From Stenotrophomonas sp. BIGb0135 (GTDB lineage Bacteria > Pseudomonadota > Gammaproteobacteria > Xanthomonadales > Xanthomonadaceae): DNA of 64,000 bases. The notes beneath the pieces are model-generated. The model saw nothing but the letters and a program-made list of their open reading frames with translations. It was not told where the DNA came from and did no database searches. Location: assembly GCF_024810105.1 (NCBI RefSeq), contig NZ_JANUDX010000002.1, positions 619,503 to 683,502 on the forward strand, read 5' to 3'. A program made the position numbers and the translations under genes. Shown one piece after another: positions 1-8,759 of this stretch. Every line of letters starts with the position of its first letter. Within the stretch, counting starts at the first letter, position 1.

Positions 1-548
1 CAGAAGTCTTCAGGCAGCTCGGTGGCGCCGGTGTAGAGCAGGCTGAAATCGTCGAGCGCGCGGTCGTTTTCGTAATCCTCGGACACGATGCCGGCGATCG
101 CCGCCTTGATCCGCAGGTTGATGTCCTTGGAGACGAACACCACCGGGATCTCGGGGATCTGCTCCTTCAGCGCCAGGATCGCGCCGAGGATGGCGTTGTC
201 CGGGATGACCGCGCCGAAACTCTTGCCCGCGTCGAAGTGGCTGGTCTGGAAGCGCAGCAGGCCCACGCTCTGCTTGCCGCGCAGCTGCAGGCCGTTGGGG
301 CGCTGCAGCGGGATGCCATCGGCCAGGTTGTCCAGGCCCGACGCCTGTACCAGCTCGTTGAGGAAACGGCTGACCTGGCGTGCGTTGCGGCTCGCTTCGG
401 TGGTGCCCTTCTTGCCGTTGTCCAGCTCTTCGATCACCTGCATCGGCAGGTAGACATCATGCTCCTCGAACTTGAACAGCGCGGTCGGATCGTGCATGAG
501 CACGTTGGTATCCAGAACGTAGATGCGCTTGCCTCGGGTCATCGTCAT
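1..548 (-). CDS. PhoH-family protein with N-terminal PIN domain (partial, cut by window edge)
   Basis: The first 182 codons of a gene that runs off the left edge. The visible part is a PIN-type nuclease domain: it opens with IYVLDTNVLMHDP (Asp13 as first metal-binding acid) and continues through VIEELDNGKKG and KDINLRIKA. In the family (YlaK/PhoH2-like) a PhoH NTPase domain follows, which would lie outside the window; such proteins are thought to be RNA-acting ATPases coupled to a PIN RNase. The start is ATG 548, preceded by AGG; ATG 542 is an alternative. It is the last of three minus-strand genes (gcvR, bcp, this one), a common xanthomonad order that suggests co-transcription. Confidence 0.85.
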   Translation of the reverse strand, partial: MTMTRGKRIYVLDTNVLMHDPTALFKFEEHDVYLPMQVIEELDNGKKGTTEASRNARQVSRFLNELVQASGLDNLADGIPLQRPNGLQLRGKQSVGLLRFQTSHFDAGKSFGAVIPDNAILGAILALKEQIPEIPVVFVSKDINLRIKAAIAGIVSEDYENDRALDDFSLLYTGATELPEDF

Positions 549-624
549 TTCCTGGTGGCAGAACAGGGACAAGCCATCACGACCTGCGGGGCAGGGTGAT
601 GGCCATTGGGGGGTGCCGGGTTGG

Positions 625-1104
625 TCACTGGGTTTTCGCGGCCTTCAGGGCGTCAAGCACGGTATCCGCGTGGCCGGCCACCTTGACCTTGCGCCACGCC
701 TGCACGATACGACTGTCGGGCGAGATCAGGAAGGTGCTGCGTTCGATGCCACGCACCTGCTTGCCGTACATGTTCTTCAGCTTGATCACATCGAAGGCGG
801 TGCACAGCGCTTCGTCGCCATCGCTGATCAGCGGGAAGGCGAAGCCCTGCTTGGCGCAGAAGGTGTCGTGGGATTTGACCGAATCGCGGGAGACGCCGAA
901 CACGCGGGCGCCGGCCTGGGTGAACTGCGGGAGCAGGGCGTTGAAGTCGATGCCTTCGGTCGTGCAGCCGGGCGTGCTGTCCTTGGGATAGAAGTACAGG
1001 ACAAGCCATTGGCCGGCGAGCGTGCCGAGGGTGGTGGTGTCACCGCCGGACAGTGCCAGCGGGAGATCGAGGGTGGATCTGTCCAGGGTGTCGCCGATGT
1101 TCAT
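625..1104 (-). CDS. bcp: Thioredoxin-dependent thiol peroxidase Bcp (peroxiredoxin)
   Basis: A 159-residue peroxiredoxin of the BCP/PrxQ class, which reduces hydrogen peroxide and organic hydroperoxides using thioredoxin. The peroxidatic Cys47 lies in YPKDSTPGCTTEG. The resolving cysteine found five residues later in E. coli Bcp (PGCTxxxC) is absent. Instead Cys83 lies in HDTFCAKQGF, the arrangement known for Xanthomonas campestris Bcp, where the second cysteine is on another helix. Length and start (ATG 1104) fit the family. It sits about 95 bp downstream of gcvR and upstream of the PIN/PhoH gene on the same strand. Confidence 0.95.
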   Translation of the reverse strand: MNIGDTLDRSTLDLPLALSGGDTTTLGTLAGQWLVLYFYPKDSTPGCTTEGIDFNALLPQFTQAGARVFGVSRDSVKSHDTFCAKQGFAFPLISDGDEALCTAFDVIKLKNMYGKQVRGIERSTFLISPDSRIVQAWRKVKVAGHADTVLDALKAAKTQ

Positions 1105-1200
1105 GAGGTCCTTTTTCCGGAGCCTGGGGCAAAGCTGTTACAGCGGTGCGTCACTGCACTTGCATGAAACATCGCGCGCCCGTGACGAACGCGCGAAAGA

Positions 1201-1761
1201 TCAGAACTTCATCGGATCCATGATGGCGTCCAGGTTCAGGTGGTCGCAGAACTCAAGGAAATCGTCGCGCAGCGCCGCGATATGCATGTTGGCCGGCACG
1301 CCGATCGTGACCTGCGCGGAGAACATTTCCGCACCGGTCTGCATCGCGCGATAGCGGGTGCTCTGCAGGTTCTCGATGGTGATGCCCTGGCGGTCGAAGA
1401 AATCGGCCAGCTGGAACAGGATCCCCGGCTTGTCGGCGGCGATCACTTCCACGATGTAGGGCAGCAGGTTGGACTGCGCCTGCTTGGCGCCGGTGCGGTA
1501 CCACACCAGCTTCAGGCCCTCTTCGCGCTCGAGGCGGGTGAGCATGGCTTCCAGCTTGGCCACCGAATCCCACGAGCCGGTGGCCAGTGCCGTCACCGAG
1601 ACATCGCGGCCGACGGTGGCCAGGCGGGCATCGACCAGGTTGCAGCCGCTGTCGGCGATACGCCGGGTGACGGGCAGCAGGGGGGACTCCGGATGCGTCG
1701 TGTAGGCGTTGATCAGGAGATGGTTTTCGGTCGGCGCAGGCCGCGGCGTGGTGTCGGTCAA
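1201..1761 (-). CDS. gcvR: Glycine cleavage system transcriptional repressor-like ACT protein
   Basis: Two tandem ACT domains (about residues 14-90 and 100-180 of 186) identify the GcvR family; GcvR controls gcv transcription in enterobacteria by binding GcvA. The second domain starts YIVEVIAADKPGILFQLADFF, typical of ACT regulators. No DNA-binding domain is visible, as expected. The start is uncertain. TTG 1761 gives the usual length and avoids a long overlap with the divergent dapA, but the reading frame stays open upstream to 1959. It begins the minus-strand series gcvR-bcp-PIN/PhoH. Confidence 0.8.
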   Translation of the reverse strand: MTDTTPRPAPTENHLLINAYTTHPESPLLPVTRRIADSGCNLVDARLATVGRDVSVTALATGSWDSVAKLEAMLTRLEREEGLKLVWYRTGAKQAQSNLLPYIVEVIAADKPGILFQLADFFDRQGITIENLQSTRYRAMQTGAEMFSAQVTIGVPANMHIAALRDDFLEFCDHLNLDAIMDPMKF

Positions 1762-1924
1762 GGTGGTTCCGGGTGATACAAGGTGAGTCTGAACGGCCGA
1801 CGACGGCACGTTCGCCGGAGTCCAGCATACTTGCCCGTGCTTTCGACCCGCAAGTAACATGCAACCTGCATCCGGCCGGCGTTTACGCCCACCGGGTGCC
1901 CCCTTTCTTCCGAGCAACGTTTCC

Positions 1925-2818
1925 TTGTCCCTTTCCGGTCTCATCACCGCGCTGGCCACGCCTTTCCAGGCCGATGGCGCATTGGATCCCGACGGTTGGC
2001 AGCGCCTGCTGCACCTGCAACTGGAGGGTGGTGTTCACGGGGTGGTGGTGGCCGGTTCGACCGGCGAGGCCGCGACCTTGTCCGACGACGAGTACGACCA
2101 GCTGCTGCGCAGCGCGGTGAAAACCGTGGCCGGACGCGTGCCGGTGCTGGCCGGGACCGGCCTGTCGGGCACGGCGAAAACCATCGAGCAGACCCGCCGC
2201 GCGGCCGCCAGTGGCGCGACCCATGCACTGGTGGTGACCCCGCCGTATGTCCGCCCGACCCAGGCAGGCCTGATCGCGCACTACCGCGCGGTGGCCGACC
2301 AGGGCGGCCTGCCGGTCATCCTGTACAACGTGCCCGGCCGTACCGGCTGCGACATGCTGCCGGAGACCGTGGCCGCGCTGGCCGCCCATCCGAACATCGT
2401 GGGCATCAAGGAAGCGGTGGGCGATGTCGGTCGCGTGCAGGCGTTGCTGGCGCTGCGTTCGGCGGACTTTGCCATCCTCAGTGGCGATGACGGCACCGCG
2501 GCGCGCTCGATCCTGTCCGGCGTCGACGGCCTGATTTCGGTCGGCTCCAACGCCCTGCCGGGCGCATACCGGCGCATGTGCGCGCTGGCCGCGGCCGGCG
2601 AGCGCGACGCCGCCGAGGCCTGGGATGCCCGCCTGGAACCGTTCCATGCATTCTGCGGGGTGGAGCCCAACCCGATCCCGGTCAAGGACCTGCTGCGCCG
2701 GATCGGCATCGGCCACGGCCTGCGCCTGCCGCTGCTGTCCCTTTCCGCGGCCCACCATGCCGCTGCCGAACACCTGGCCACCGACATCGGTGCGCTGGAA
2801 GCACTATCCAACCACTGA
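1925..2818 (+). CDS. dapA: 4-Hydroxy-tetrahydrodipicolinate synthase
   Basis: DapA condenses pyruvate with aspartate semialdehyde, the committed step to diaminopimelate and lysine. The TIM-barrel motifs are clear: GSTGEA near residue 44-49, the catalytic Tyr134 in [11 protein letters not shown] and the Schiff-base Lys162 in VGIKEAVGD. With a TTG start at 1925 these fall one residue from E. coli Tyr133 and Lys161, and the 297-residue length is normal; this decides the start. An in-frame ATG at 1859 would add a 22-residue extension unlike the family. The next gene encodes a BamC-like lipoprotein, the same neighbour dapA has in E. coli. Confidence 0.95.
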   Translation: MSLSGLITALATPFQADGALDPDGWQRLLHLQLEGGVHGVVVAGSTGEAATLSDDEYDQLLRSAVKTVAGRVPVLAGTGLSGTAKTIEQTRRAAASGATHALVVTPPYVRPTQAGLIAHYRAVADQGGLPVILYNVPGRTGCDMLPETVAALAAHPNIVGIKEAVGDVGRVQALLALRSADFAILSGDDGTAARSILSGVDGLISVGSNALPGAYRRMCALAAAGERDAAEAWDARLEPFHAFCGVEPNPIPVKDLLRRIGIGHGLRLPLLSLSAAHHAAAEHLATDIGALEALSNH

Positions 2819-2845
2819 TCGACAGTGGTCACCCAGGAGATTCAC

Positions 2846-3361
2846 ATGCGTCAATCCGTTTCCGCCCTCCGCGTGCTGTCCTTCGCGATTCTGGCCACCG
2901 CCACCCTGGTGGGCACCACCGGCTGCTTCAAGCGTGGCGCCAAGGGCGACTATGCGCTGGCCCCGGAAATGCGTCCGCTGGAAGTCCCGCCGGATCTGAA
3001 CGTGCCCGGCAGCAGCGCGGCCGCCCAGGTCCCCGCGCTGGCCTCGCAGGCCCGCCCCGCGGCACCGGCGGCTGCTGCGTCGCAGGCCAACGCGGCCGGC
3101 TTCACCGTGCCGGGCAGCAAGGACGAGGTGTTCGGCAAGGTCGGCACCGCGCTGGAAGGCGTGGCCGGCGTGAAGATCGCCAGCAAGGCCCAGCTGCTGG
3201 GCTCCTACGACGTGGCCTATGAAGGCAGCGATTTCCTGGTCCGCGTCGTCGGCGTGGAAGCGGGCGCCTACGTCTCGGCGGTCGATCCGCGTGGCCTGCC
3301 GGCCACCGGCGCCGCCCCGACCAAGCTGCTGGCCGAGCTGAAGGCGAAGCTGGCGCCGTAA
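2846..3361 (+). CDS. BamC/NlpB-like outer-membrane lipoprotein
   Basis: A 171-residue lipoprotein. The signal peptide (about residues 1-25) ends in LVGTTGC, a relaxed lipobox. The motif RPLEVPPDLNVPG just after it is characteristic of the N-terminal part of BamC/NlpB, a lipoprotein of the BAM outer-membrane assembly complex. After an Ala/Pro-rich linker there is one compact domain (about 90-171) instead of the two helix-grip domains of E. coli BamC, so it is a short relative. ATG 2846 follows an AGGAGA ribosome site. Its position directly after dapA matches dapA-nlpB in enterobacteria. Function is inferred from motif and synteny only. Confidence 0.7.
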   Translation: MRQSVSALRVLSFAILATATLVGTTGCFKRGAKGDYALAPEMRPLEVPPDLNVPGSSAAAQVPALASQARPAAPAAAASQANAAGFTVPGSKDEVFGKVGTALEGVAGVKIASKAQLLGSYDVAYEGSDFLVRVVGVEAGAYVSAVDPRGLPATGAAPTKLLAELKAKLAP

Positions 3362-3436
3362 GAGGGCATGCGGACCTGGTTGTTGTCCGGGTCCGCAGCC
3401 GCGATCCGGGGTGCGGCGCGCCGCGATCGGGCCCCC

Positions 3437-3655
3437 TGGTAGAGCCGAGCCATGCTCGGCTGCTTCAGGATCGGCCACCCGAGCGGATTGGGGCAGCCGA
3501 GCATGGCTCGGCTCTACCGATTGGGGCAGCCGAGCATGGCTCGGCTCTACCGACTGGGGTAGCCGAGCATGGCTCGGCTCTACCGACTGGGGTGGCCGAG
3601 CATGGCTTGGCGCTACCGGATCGGGATAGCCGAGCGTGGTTCGGCGCTACCGGAC
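3437..3655. repeat. SMAG-type palindrome cluster, 33-bp period
   Basis: One GTAG-starting palindrome (GTAGAGCCGAGCCATGCTCG...) is followed by five units of the form GCAGCCGAGCATGGCTCGGC plus CTACCGAntGGGG, at 3495, 3528, 3561, 3594 and 3628. Spacing is 33 or 34 bp, so this is a small direct tandem array in which each unit is a palindrome. The core matches the SMAG repetitive palindromes of Stenotrophomonas. The last two units have diverged. With the terminator at 3659 it fills the 345-bp gap between two convergent genes; no other gene is seen here. Confidence 0.85.
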
Positions 3656-3658
3656 ATG

Positions 3659-3685
3659 AAAAAGGGCGCCCATGGCGCCCTTTTT
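3659..3685. terminator. Bidirectional rho-independent terminator
   Basis: Stem GGGCGCC / GGCGCCC with a CAT loop, flanked by AAAAA on the left and TTTTT on the right, so it can terminate transcription from both directions. It lies between the lipoprotein gene (plus) and the ferredoxin gene (minus), which converge here. Confidence 0.85.
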
Positions 3686-3706
3686 CAGTGCCGCACGCTG
3701 CGTTGC

Positions 3707-4030
3707 TCAGCGCTCCAGCAGCGGCAGCTTGTCCGGCTTGCCGTCCCAGTCGCCGGCGTCGGCGGGCGGGTCCTTGCGCACGGTCAGTACTGGCCAGGCC
3801 TTGGCCAGTTCGGCATTGAGCCCCACGAACACTTCCTGCCCGGCGGGCACGTCGTCTTCGGGGAAGATCGCGTTGACCGGGCATTCCGGTTCGCACAGGG
3901 TGCAGTCGATGCACTCGTCCGGGTCGATCACCAGGAAGTTCGGGCCTTCATGGAAGCAATCCACGGGGCACACTTCCACGCAATCGGTGTGTTTGCACTT
4001 GATGCAGTTTTCGGTGACGACAAAAGGCAT
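3707..4030 (-). CDS. fdxA: 7Fe ferredoxin (3Fe-4S/4Fe-4S), FdxA type
   Basis: A 107-residue soluble ferredoxin. The first half has C9, C12, C17, C21 and C25 in [17 protein letters not shown] and the second cluster motif is [16 protein letters not shown]. This pattern and the roughly 45-residue C-terminal extension match the Azotobacter FdI-type seven-iron ferredoxins, low-potential electron carriers. ATG 4030 gives the conserved MPFVVTENC start. It converges with the BamC-like gene across the terminator at 3659. A second, different ferredoxin is encoded at 42124. Confidence 0.92.
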   Translation of the reverse strand: MPFVVTENCIKCKHTDCVEVCPVDCFHEGPNFLVIDPDECIDCTLCEPECPVNAIFPEDDVPAGQEVFVGLNAELAKAWPVLTVRKDPPADAGDWDGKPDKLPLLER

Positions 4031-4138
4031 GGCTGGATCTGAATCCGACAGTAAGCCGGACAATTCTAGAACAGGTTGGGCGTCGGCGCGGGATTGGATC
4101 TCACTTGGCGCTGCAACGGAGGGGGTGGCCGGTCGCGA

Positions 4139-5044
4139 TCACCAGCGGAACGGGGCATCGGGCAGGCCGGCGAGGCCGGTCTCGATGGCGAACACGCCGC
4201 CGGCATGCGGGCTGGCCGCCAGCGCTTCGGCGCTGTGGTCCAGGCGCGAGCTGGTCACCATGAGCGTGGTCAGGTCGGCTCCGCCCAGGGCGACACAGGT
4301 GGGGTTGGTCACCGGCATCGGCACGATCCGCTCGATCCGGCCGTCGCCGCCGTAGCGCACCACGCGCGACGCGCGCCACTGCGCATTCCACAGGCTGCCC
4401 TCGGCATCGATGATGGCGCCGTCCGGTTCCCAGCTGCGGTCCTCCAGCCGCGCGAACAGGCGCGGGCGGTGGCAACGCGCCAGCGCGGGGTCGTAGTCGC
4501 AGCACCAGATTTCCGGGCGCACCGAGTCGCAGTAGTACATCGTGCCGCCATCGGGACTGAAGCAGATGGCGTTGGGGATCACCACGCCGGGCAGGTCGAG
4601 CGGGCGCAGGCCGCGGCACGCGCTGTACTGGTAGAAGCGCCCCAGCGGTTCGCGCGCAGGATCTTCGTTCATGGTGCCGAACACCAGGTTGCCGGCGCGG
4701 TCGGTGCGGCCATCGTTGCTGCGCGTGCCCGGGTGCTCCGGCTGCACGTCGGCCAGCCACTGCAGCGCCAGGGTGCCGTCCGGGGTATCGATGTCGGCGC
4801 GTTGCAGCGAGCCGGCCAGGGCGAGCAGCAGCGTCCCGTCGTCACCCTCGGCCAGGCAGCCGGGGCGGTCGGGCAGGTCCCAGTGGCGGCGGCTGCCATC
4901 GGCGGCGAGGTACTGCCACAGGCGTCGCTCGCTGATGTCCACCCAGAACAGGCACTGGCGGCGCGGCGACCACAGCGCGCCTTCGCCATGGGTACAACGG
5001 CTGTCGACCAGCAGGGAGGGGGTGGCGGAAATGGCAGGCGTCAT
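4139..5044 (-). CDS. SMP-30/gluconolactonase family sugar lactonase
   Basis: A 301-residue six-bladed beta-propeller of the SMP-30/gluconolaconase/LRE family. Motifs include GEGALWSPRRQCLFWVDI at the N-terminus, the metal-site Glu in that segment, SNDGRTDRAGNLVFGTM in the middle and PNAICFSPDG. Members hydrolyse sugar-acid lactones such as glucono- or arabinono-lactone in the cytosol; the actual substrate cannot be read from sequence. The gene is divergent from a sugar-porter permease 208 bp away, which suggests uptake and oxidation of one sugar. ATG 5044 is chosen from the conserved N-terminus. Confidence 0.85.
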   Translation of the reverse strand: MTPAISATPSLLVDSRCTHGEGALWSPRRQCLFWVDISERRLWQYLAADGSRRHWDLPDRPGCLAEGDDGTLLLALAGSLQRADIDTPDGTLALQWLADVQPEHPGTRSNDGRTDRAGNLVFGTMNEDPAREPLGRFYQYSACRGLRPLDLPGVVIPNAICFSPDGGTMYYCDSVRPEIWCCDYDPALARCHRPRLFARLEDRSWEPDGAIIDAEGSLWNAQWRASRVVRYGGDGRIERIVPMPVTNPTCVALGGADLTTLMVTSSRLDHSAEALAASPHAGGVFAIETGLAGLPDAPFRW

Positions 5045-5252
5045 CAGGGCGGGGCAGGCGGCGGCGGGTCGGGCATTCTGCCAGCGTTGATGGCAACGGA
5101 TCGTGGGGATCGGGCGCGGCGCGACAGCGAGCGTCGTTCCCGGGCCATGCTGGCTGGGCGGCATGGTGTTGCGGGGCGGACCTGTGCGACGCTGCGGCCA
5201 TCCCGTGGTCGCGCGGTTGGCGGCCGTCCCCCTTCCCCGGCAAGGTGCGTCC

Positions 5253-6674
5253 ATGTCCACAGCGCTTCCCCGATCCGTCGCCCGCGGCGAGAACACCGGC
5301 TTCATCGTCCTGATCAGCTGCGTGGCCACCATTGGCGGCTTCCTGTTCGGCTTCGACAGCGGCGTGATCAATGGCACCGTGGACGGGCTCAAGCAGACCT
5401 TCCAGTCCAGCCAGGCCGGGATCGGCTTCGAAGTGGCCTCGATGCTGCTCGGCTGTGCGTTCGGCGCGTTCTTCGCCGGGCGGCTTGGCGATCGGCTCGG
5501 CCGGCGCGGGGTGCTCATCATCGCCGCGGTGATGTTCCTGCTGTCCGCGCTGGGGGCCGGCGCGGCGCACAGTTCGGCGGTATTCGTGCTGGCGCGGGTG
5601 GTCGGGGGCTTCGCGGTCGGCGCGGCCAGCGTGATGTCGCCGGCCTATATCGCCGAGGTCGCCTCGGCGCGCTATCGCGGGCGCCTGGCCACGGTGCAGC
5701 AGATGGCGATCATCAGCGGGCTGTTCTGTGCCTTCCTCAGCAACTTCCTGTTGGCGCGCGCCGCCGGGGCTTCGACCGAGCCGCTGTGGCTGGGGCAGGA
5801 AGCCTGGCGCTGGATGTTCTGGATGCAGGCGCTGCCCTCGGGCCTGTTCCTGGTGTTGCTGCTGCGCATTCCCGAGAGTCCGCGCTACCTGGTGGTGAAG
5901 GGCCGGCAGGACGAGGCGATGGCGGTCTTGACCCGGTTGTACGGACCGGACGAGGCGAGGGCCAAACTGGCCGAGATCGACGGGTCGCTGGCCGGCGAGG
6001 CGCACCGCCCGCGGCTCTCGGACCTGCTCGACACGGCCAGCGGGCGGCTGCGCCGGATTGTCTGGATCGGCATCGGCCTGGCCGTGTTCCAGCAGCTGGT
6101 CGGGATCAACGTGGTCTTCTATTACGGTGCGGTGCTGTGGCAGGCGGTCGGCTTCTCGGAGAACGACGCGCTGTTGATCAACGTGCTGTCCGGGGCGCTG
6201 AGCATCGGGGCGTGCCTGCTGACCATCGTGCTGATCGACCGGATCGGGCGGCGGCCGTTGTTGTGGATCGGCTCGCTGGGCATGGCCGTGTCGCTTGCCC
6301 TGGTCACCGTGGCCTTCGCCAGCGGCACCCTGGACGGCGGGCGGCTGCAGCTGTCCGATGGCATGGGCCGGCTGGCGCTGGTCGCGGCCAACGTCTACGT
6401 GGTGTTCTTCAACATGTCTTGGGGCCCGGTGATGTGGGTCATGCTGGGCGAGATGTTCCCCAACCAGATCCGCGGGTCGGGGCTGGCGGTGGCCGGCGCG
6501 GCGCAGTGGACGTCCAACTTCGCCATTACCGTCAGCTTCCCGGTGCTGCTGACCGGGATCGGCCTGGCCGGGGCGTATGGCATCTATACGGCGGCAGCGG
6601 CGGTCTCGATCGTCTTCGTGCTGCGGTACGTGCGCGAGACCAAGGGCAAGGAGCTGGAGCAGATGGAGGGATGA
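5253..6674 (+). CDS. Sugar porter family MFS transporter
   Basis: A 473-residue major-facilitator permease of the sugar-porter family (XylE/GalP/GLUT-like), likely a sugar:H+ symporter. About 12 membrane segments are visible. Family signatures are GFLFGFDSGVINGT in TM1, the loop RLGDRLGRRG, the sequence RIPESPRYLVVKG before the central loop, QQLVGINVVFYYG in TM7, DRIGRRPLL, and the C-terminal RETKGKELEQMEG. ATG 5253 gives a normal N-terminus. It is divergent from the lactonase gene and is followed by a strong terminator. Confidence 0.9.
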   Translation: MSTALPRSVARGENTGFIVLISCVATIGGFLFGFDSGVINGTVDGLKQTFQSSQAGIGFEVASMLLGCAFGAFFAGRLGDRLGRRGVLIIAAVMFLLSALGAGAAHSSAVFVLARVVGGFAVGAASVMSPAYIAEVASARYRGRLATVQQMAIISGLFCAFLSNFLLARAAGASTEPLWLGQEAWRWMFWMQALPSGLFLVLLLRIPESPRYLVVKGRQDEAMAVLTRLYGPDEARAKLAEIDGSLAGEAHRPRLSDLLDTASGRLRRIVWIGIGLAVFQQLVGINVVFYYGAVLWQAVGFSENDALLINVLSGALSIGACLLTIVLIDRIGRRPLLWIGSLGMAVSLALVTVAFASGTLDGGRLQLSDGMGRLALVAANVYVVFFNMSWGPVMWVMLGEMFPNQIRGSGLAVAGAAQWTSNFAITVSFPVLLTGIGLAGAYGIYTAAAAVSIVFVLRYVRETKGKELEQMEG

Positions 6675-6696
6675 GCCGGGCCCGGCCCTGCAACGC

Positions 6697-6722
6697 AAAA
6701 ACCCCGCCGGGGCGGGGTTTTT
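6697..6722 (+). terminator. Rho-independent terminator after the sugar porter gene
   Basis: GC-rich stem ACCCCGCC / GGCGGGGT with a GG loop, preceded by AAAA and followed by TTTTT. It lies 22 bp after the permease stop codon and ahead of the convergent tRNA gene, and could serve both. Confidence 0.85.
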
Positions 6723-6740
6723 GGCTTTCTGCACCGCGAC

Positions 6741-6815
6741 TGGTGCTCCCTAGGGGACTCGAACCCCTGTTTTAGCCTTGAGAGGGCCACGTCCTAACCT
6801 CTAGACGAAGGGAGC
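6741..6815 (-). tRNA. tRNA-Glu (anticodon CTC)
   Basis: A 75-nt cloverleaf on the minus strand with CCA encoded. The acceptor stem is GCTCCCT/AGGGAGC, the T arm AGGGG-TTCGAGT-CCCCT, and the anticodon stem TGGCC/GGCTA encloses the loop CTCTCAA, giving anticodon CTC (reads GAG). Overall sequence resembles bacterial tRNA-Glu, including the TTCGTCTAGAGG D-arm region. It converges with the sugar porter gene. Confidence 0.95.
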
Positions 6816-6859
6816 AGGCTTTGTCGCGAACTGCGCAGCGCGCTAGTATATGGACCTAG

Positions 6860-8236
6860 ATGCCATTGGGCAATCCCGAAAACTCAACCGGAAGCGCCAA
6901 CATCAATTCTTCTGCTACATCACCGTTCAGCCTGCGCGTGATTCCGCGCGACCAGCACACCATCTCCCGCAAGGACATCAGCCCCAACGCCCTGCGCGTG
7001 TTGTACCGGCTGCGTGATTCCGGGTTCGCCGGTTACCTCGTCGGGGGCGCCGTGCGCGACCTGCTGGTCGGCGGCAACCCCAAGGACTTCGACGTGGCCA
7101 CCGATGCCACGCCCGAGCAGGTCAAGGCGCTGTTCCGCAACTGCCGCCTGATCGGCCGCCGCTTCCGCCTGGCCCATGTCGTGTTCGGTCGCGAGATCAT
7201 CGAAGTGGCCACCTTCCGCGCCAACATCGATGACGGCAGCGGCGACCGCGAGATGGAAAACGGCATGCTGGTCCGCGACAACGTCTATGGCAGCATCGAG
7301 GACGACGCGATCCGCCGCGACTTCACCTGCAATGCCCTGTACTACGCGATCGAGGACTTCTCGGTGCGCGACTACACCGGCGGCTTCGAAGACGTGCAGG
7401 CGCGCCTGATGAAACTCATCGGCGATCCTGAAAAGCGCTACCAGGAAGACCCGGTGCGGATGCTGCGCGCGGTGCGCCTGGCCGCCAAGCTCGGTTTCCA
7501 GATCGACGACGCCAGTGCCGAGCCGCTGCCGCGGCTGGCCAACCTGCTCGGCGAAGCCGCACCGGCGCGCCTGTTCGAGGAAGTCCTCAAGCTGTTCCTG
7601 TCCGGGCACGGCGTGGCCAGCTTCGAAGGGCTGGAGCGTTACGGCCTGCTCGACGTGATGTTCCCCGAGAGCGCCGCGGCGCTGCGCAGCAACCGCAGCG
7701 GTGCGCTGCGCCGGATGGTCATCGAGGGCCTGCACAACACCGACCTGCGCGTGGCCAACGACGAACCGGTGTCGCCGTCGTTCCTGTTCGCGTTGCTGCT
7801 GTGGCCGGCATTCTGCCGCGCCCTGGCCAGTCTGCAGAAGCAGGGCGTGGCGCTGGAAGAGGCGCAGCGACGCGCGGCCGACCGCGTCACCCTGCACCAG
7901 CTGACCACCATCGCGCTGCCGCGCCGCTTCTCGCTGCCCATGCAGGAGATCTGGCTGCTGCAGGGTCGCTTCGGCTCGCGCCAGCGCAAGCGCGTGATCC
8001 GCACGCTGACCCACCCGCGTTTCCGCGCGGCCTATGACTTCCTGGTGCTGCGCCAGGTCGCCTCCAGCGAGCACACCGCCGACGTGGAGTTCTGGCGCGA
8101 GGCCCAACTGCAGTCCGGCCCCGAGCTGGATTCGGCGCTGGATGCCGCGCAGGCCGATGGCGAAGGCGAAGACGGCGCGCCGCGCAAGCGTCGCCGCCGC
8201 CGTCGCCGGCCGGGCGGGGCTGCTGCAGGCGAGTAA
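6860..8236 (+). CDS. pcnB: Poly(A) polymerase I
   Basis: A 458-residue nucleotidyltransferase-superfamily enzyme that adds poly(A) tails to RNA and so promotes decay. Visible motifs are GYLVGGAVRDLL, the catalytic DFDVATDATP, LIGRRFRLAHV, RRDFTCNALYY and EDPVRMLRAVR. The length and the very basic C-terminal tail (RKRRRRRRRR, about 443-452) favour PcnB over CCA-adding enzyme. ATG 6860 gives a short serine- and asparagine-rich N-terminal extension. folK follows 3 bp later, a widespread pcnB-folK-panBCD order. Confidence 0.93.
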   Translation: MPLGNPENSTGSANINSSATSPFSLRVIPRDQHTISRKDISPNALRVLYRLRDSGFAGYLVGGAVRDLLVGGNPKDFDVATDATPEQVKALFRNCRLIGRRFRLAHVVFGREIIEVATFRANIDDGSGDREMENGMLVRDNVYGSIEDDAIRRDFTCNALYYAIEDFSVRDYTGGFEDVQARLMKLIGDPEKRYQEDPVRMLRAVRLAAKLGFQIDDASAEPLPRLANLLGEAAPARLFEEVLKLFLSGHGVASFEGLERYGLLDVMFPESAAALRSNRSGALRRMVIEGLHNTDLRVANDEPVSPSFLFALLLWPAFCRALASLQKQGVALEEAQRRAADRVTLHQLTTIALPRRFSLPMQEIWLLQGRFGSRQRKRVIRTLTHPRFRAAYDFLVLRQVASSEHTADVEFWREAQLQSGPELDSALDAAQADGEGEDGAPRKRRRRRRRPGGAAAGE

Positions 8237-8239
8237 GCG

Positions 8240-8728
8240 GTGACCACGGCCTGCATCGGGTTGGGCGCCAACCTCGGCGACGCCGCGCAGACCCTGCGCG
8301 ATGCCTTCGAGGCGCTGGCCGCGCTGCCGCATACCACCTTGCGGGCGCGCTCGCAGCTGTACAGCACGCCGGCCTGGGGCAACCTCGACCAGCCGGCGTT
8401 CGTCAATGCCGCCGCGCTGCTGGAGACCACGCTGTCCGGCCCGGACCTGCTGGATGCACTGCTGGCGATCGAGCGCGGCTTCGGCCGCGTCCGCGCGCCC
8501 GGCGTGCACTGGGGCCCCCGCACGCTTGACCTGGACCTGCTGCTATATGGCGAACAGGTCATCGACCTGCCGCAGTTGCAGGTGCCGCATCCCTACCTGC
8601 ATGAGCGCGCGTTTGCGTTGTTGCCACTGGCCGAGATCGCCCCGGAGGCGGTGATTCCGGGACGGGGTCGCGTGCGGGATGCTGTGATGCGGGTCGAGGC
8701 CTGCGGGATCGCGCCAATAGGGGGATAA
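8240..8728 (+). CDS. folK: 2-Amino-4-hydroxy-6-hydroxymethyldihydropteridine pyrophosphokinase
   Basis: A 162-residue HPPK, which transfers pyrophosphate from ATP to 6-hydroxymethyl-dihydropterin in folate synthesis. Signatures are [10 protein letters not shown] at the N-terminus, the substrate-binding region [40 protein letters not shown], and the segment [19 protein letters not shown]. The start is GTG 8240, three bases after the pcnB stop, implying translational coupling. panB follows 31 bp downstream. Confidence 0.95.
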   Translation: MTTACIGLGANLGDAAQTLRDAFEALAALPHTTLRARSQLYSTPAWGNLDQPAFVNAAALLETTLSGPDLLDALLAIERGFGRVRAPGVHWGPRTLDLDLLLYGEQVIDLPQLQVPHPYLHERAFALLPLAEIAPEAVIPGRGRVRDAVMRVEACGIAPIGG

Positions 8729-8759
8729 TGCGGGGCTTATCGCCACCGGTTATCAGCTC

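Noticed and set aside
4076..6775. 899-codon plus-strand open frame over the lactonase and sugar porter genes
   Set aside because: It crosses two well-supported genes on different strands and has no domain.
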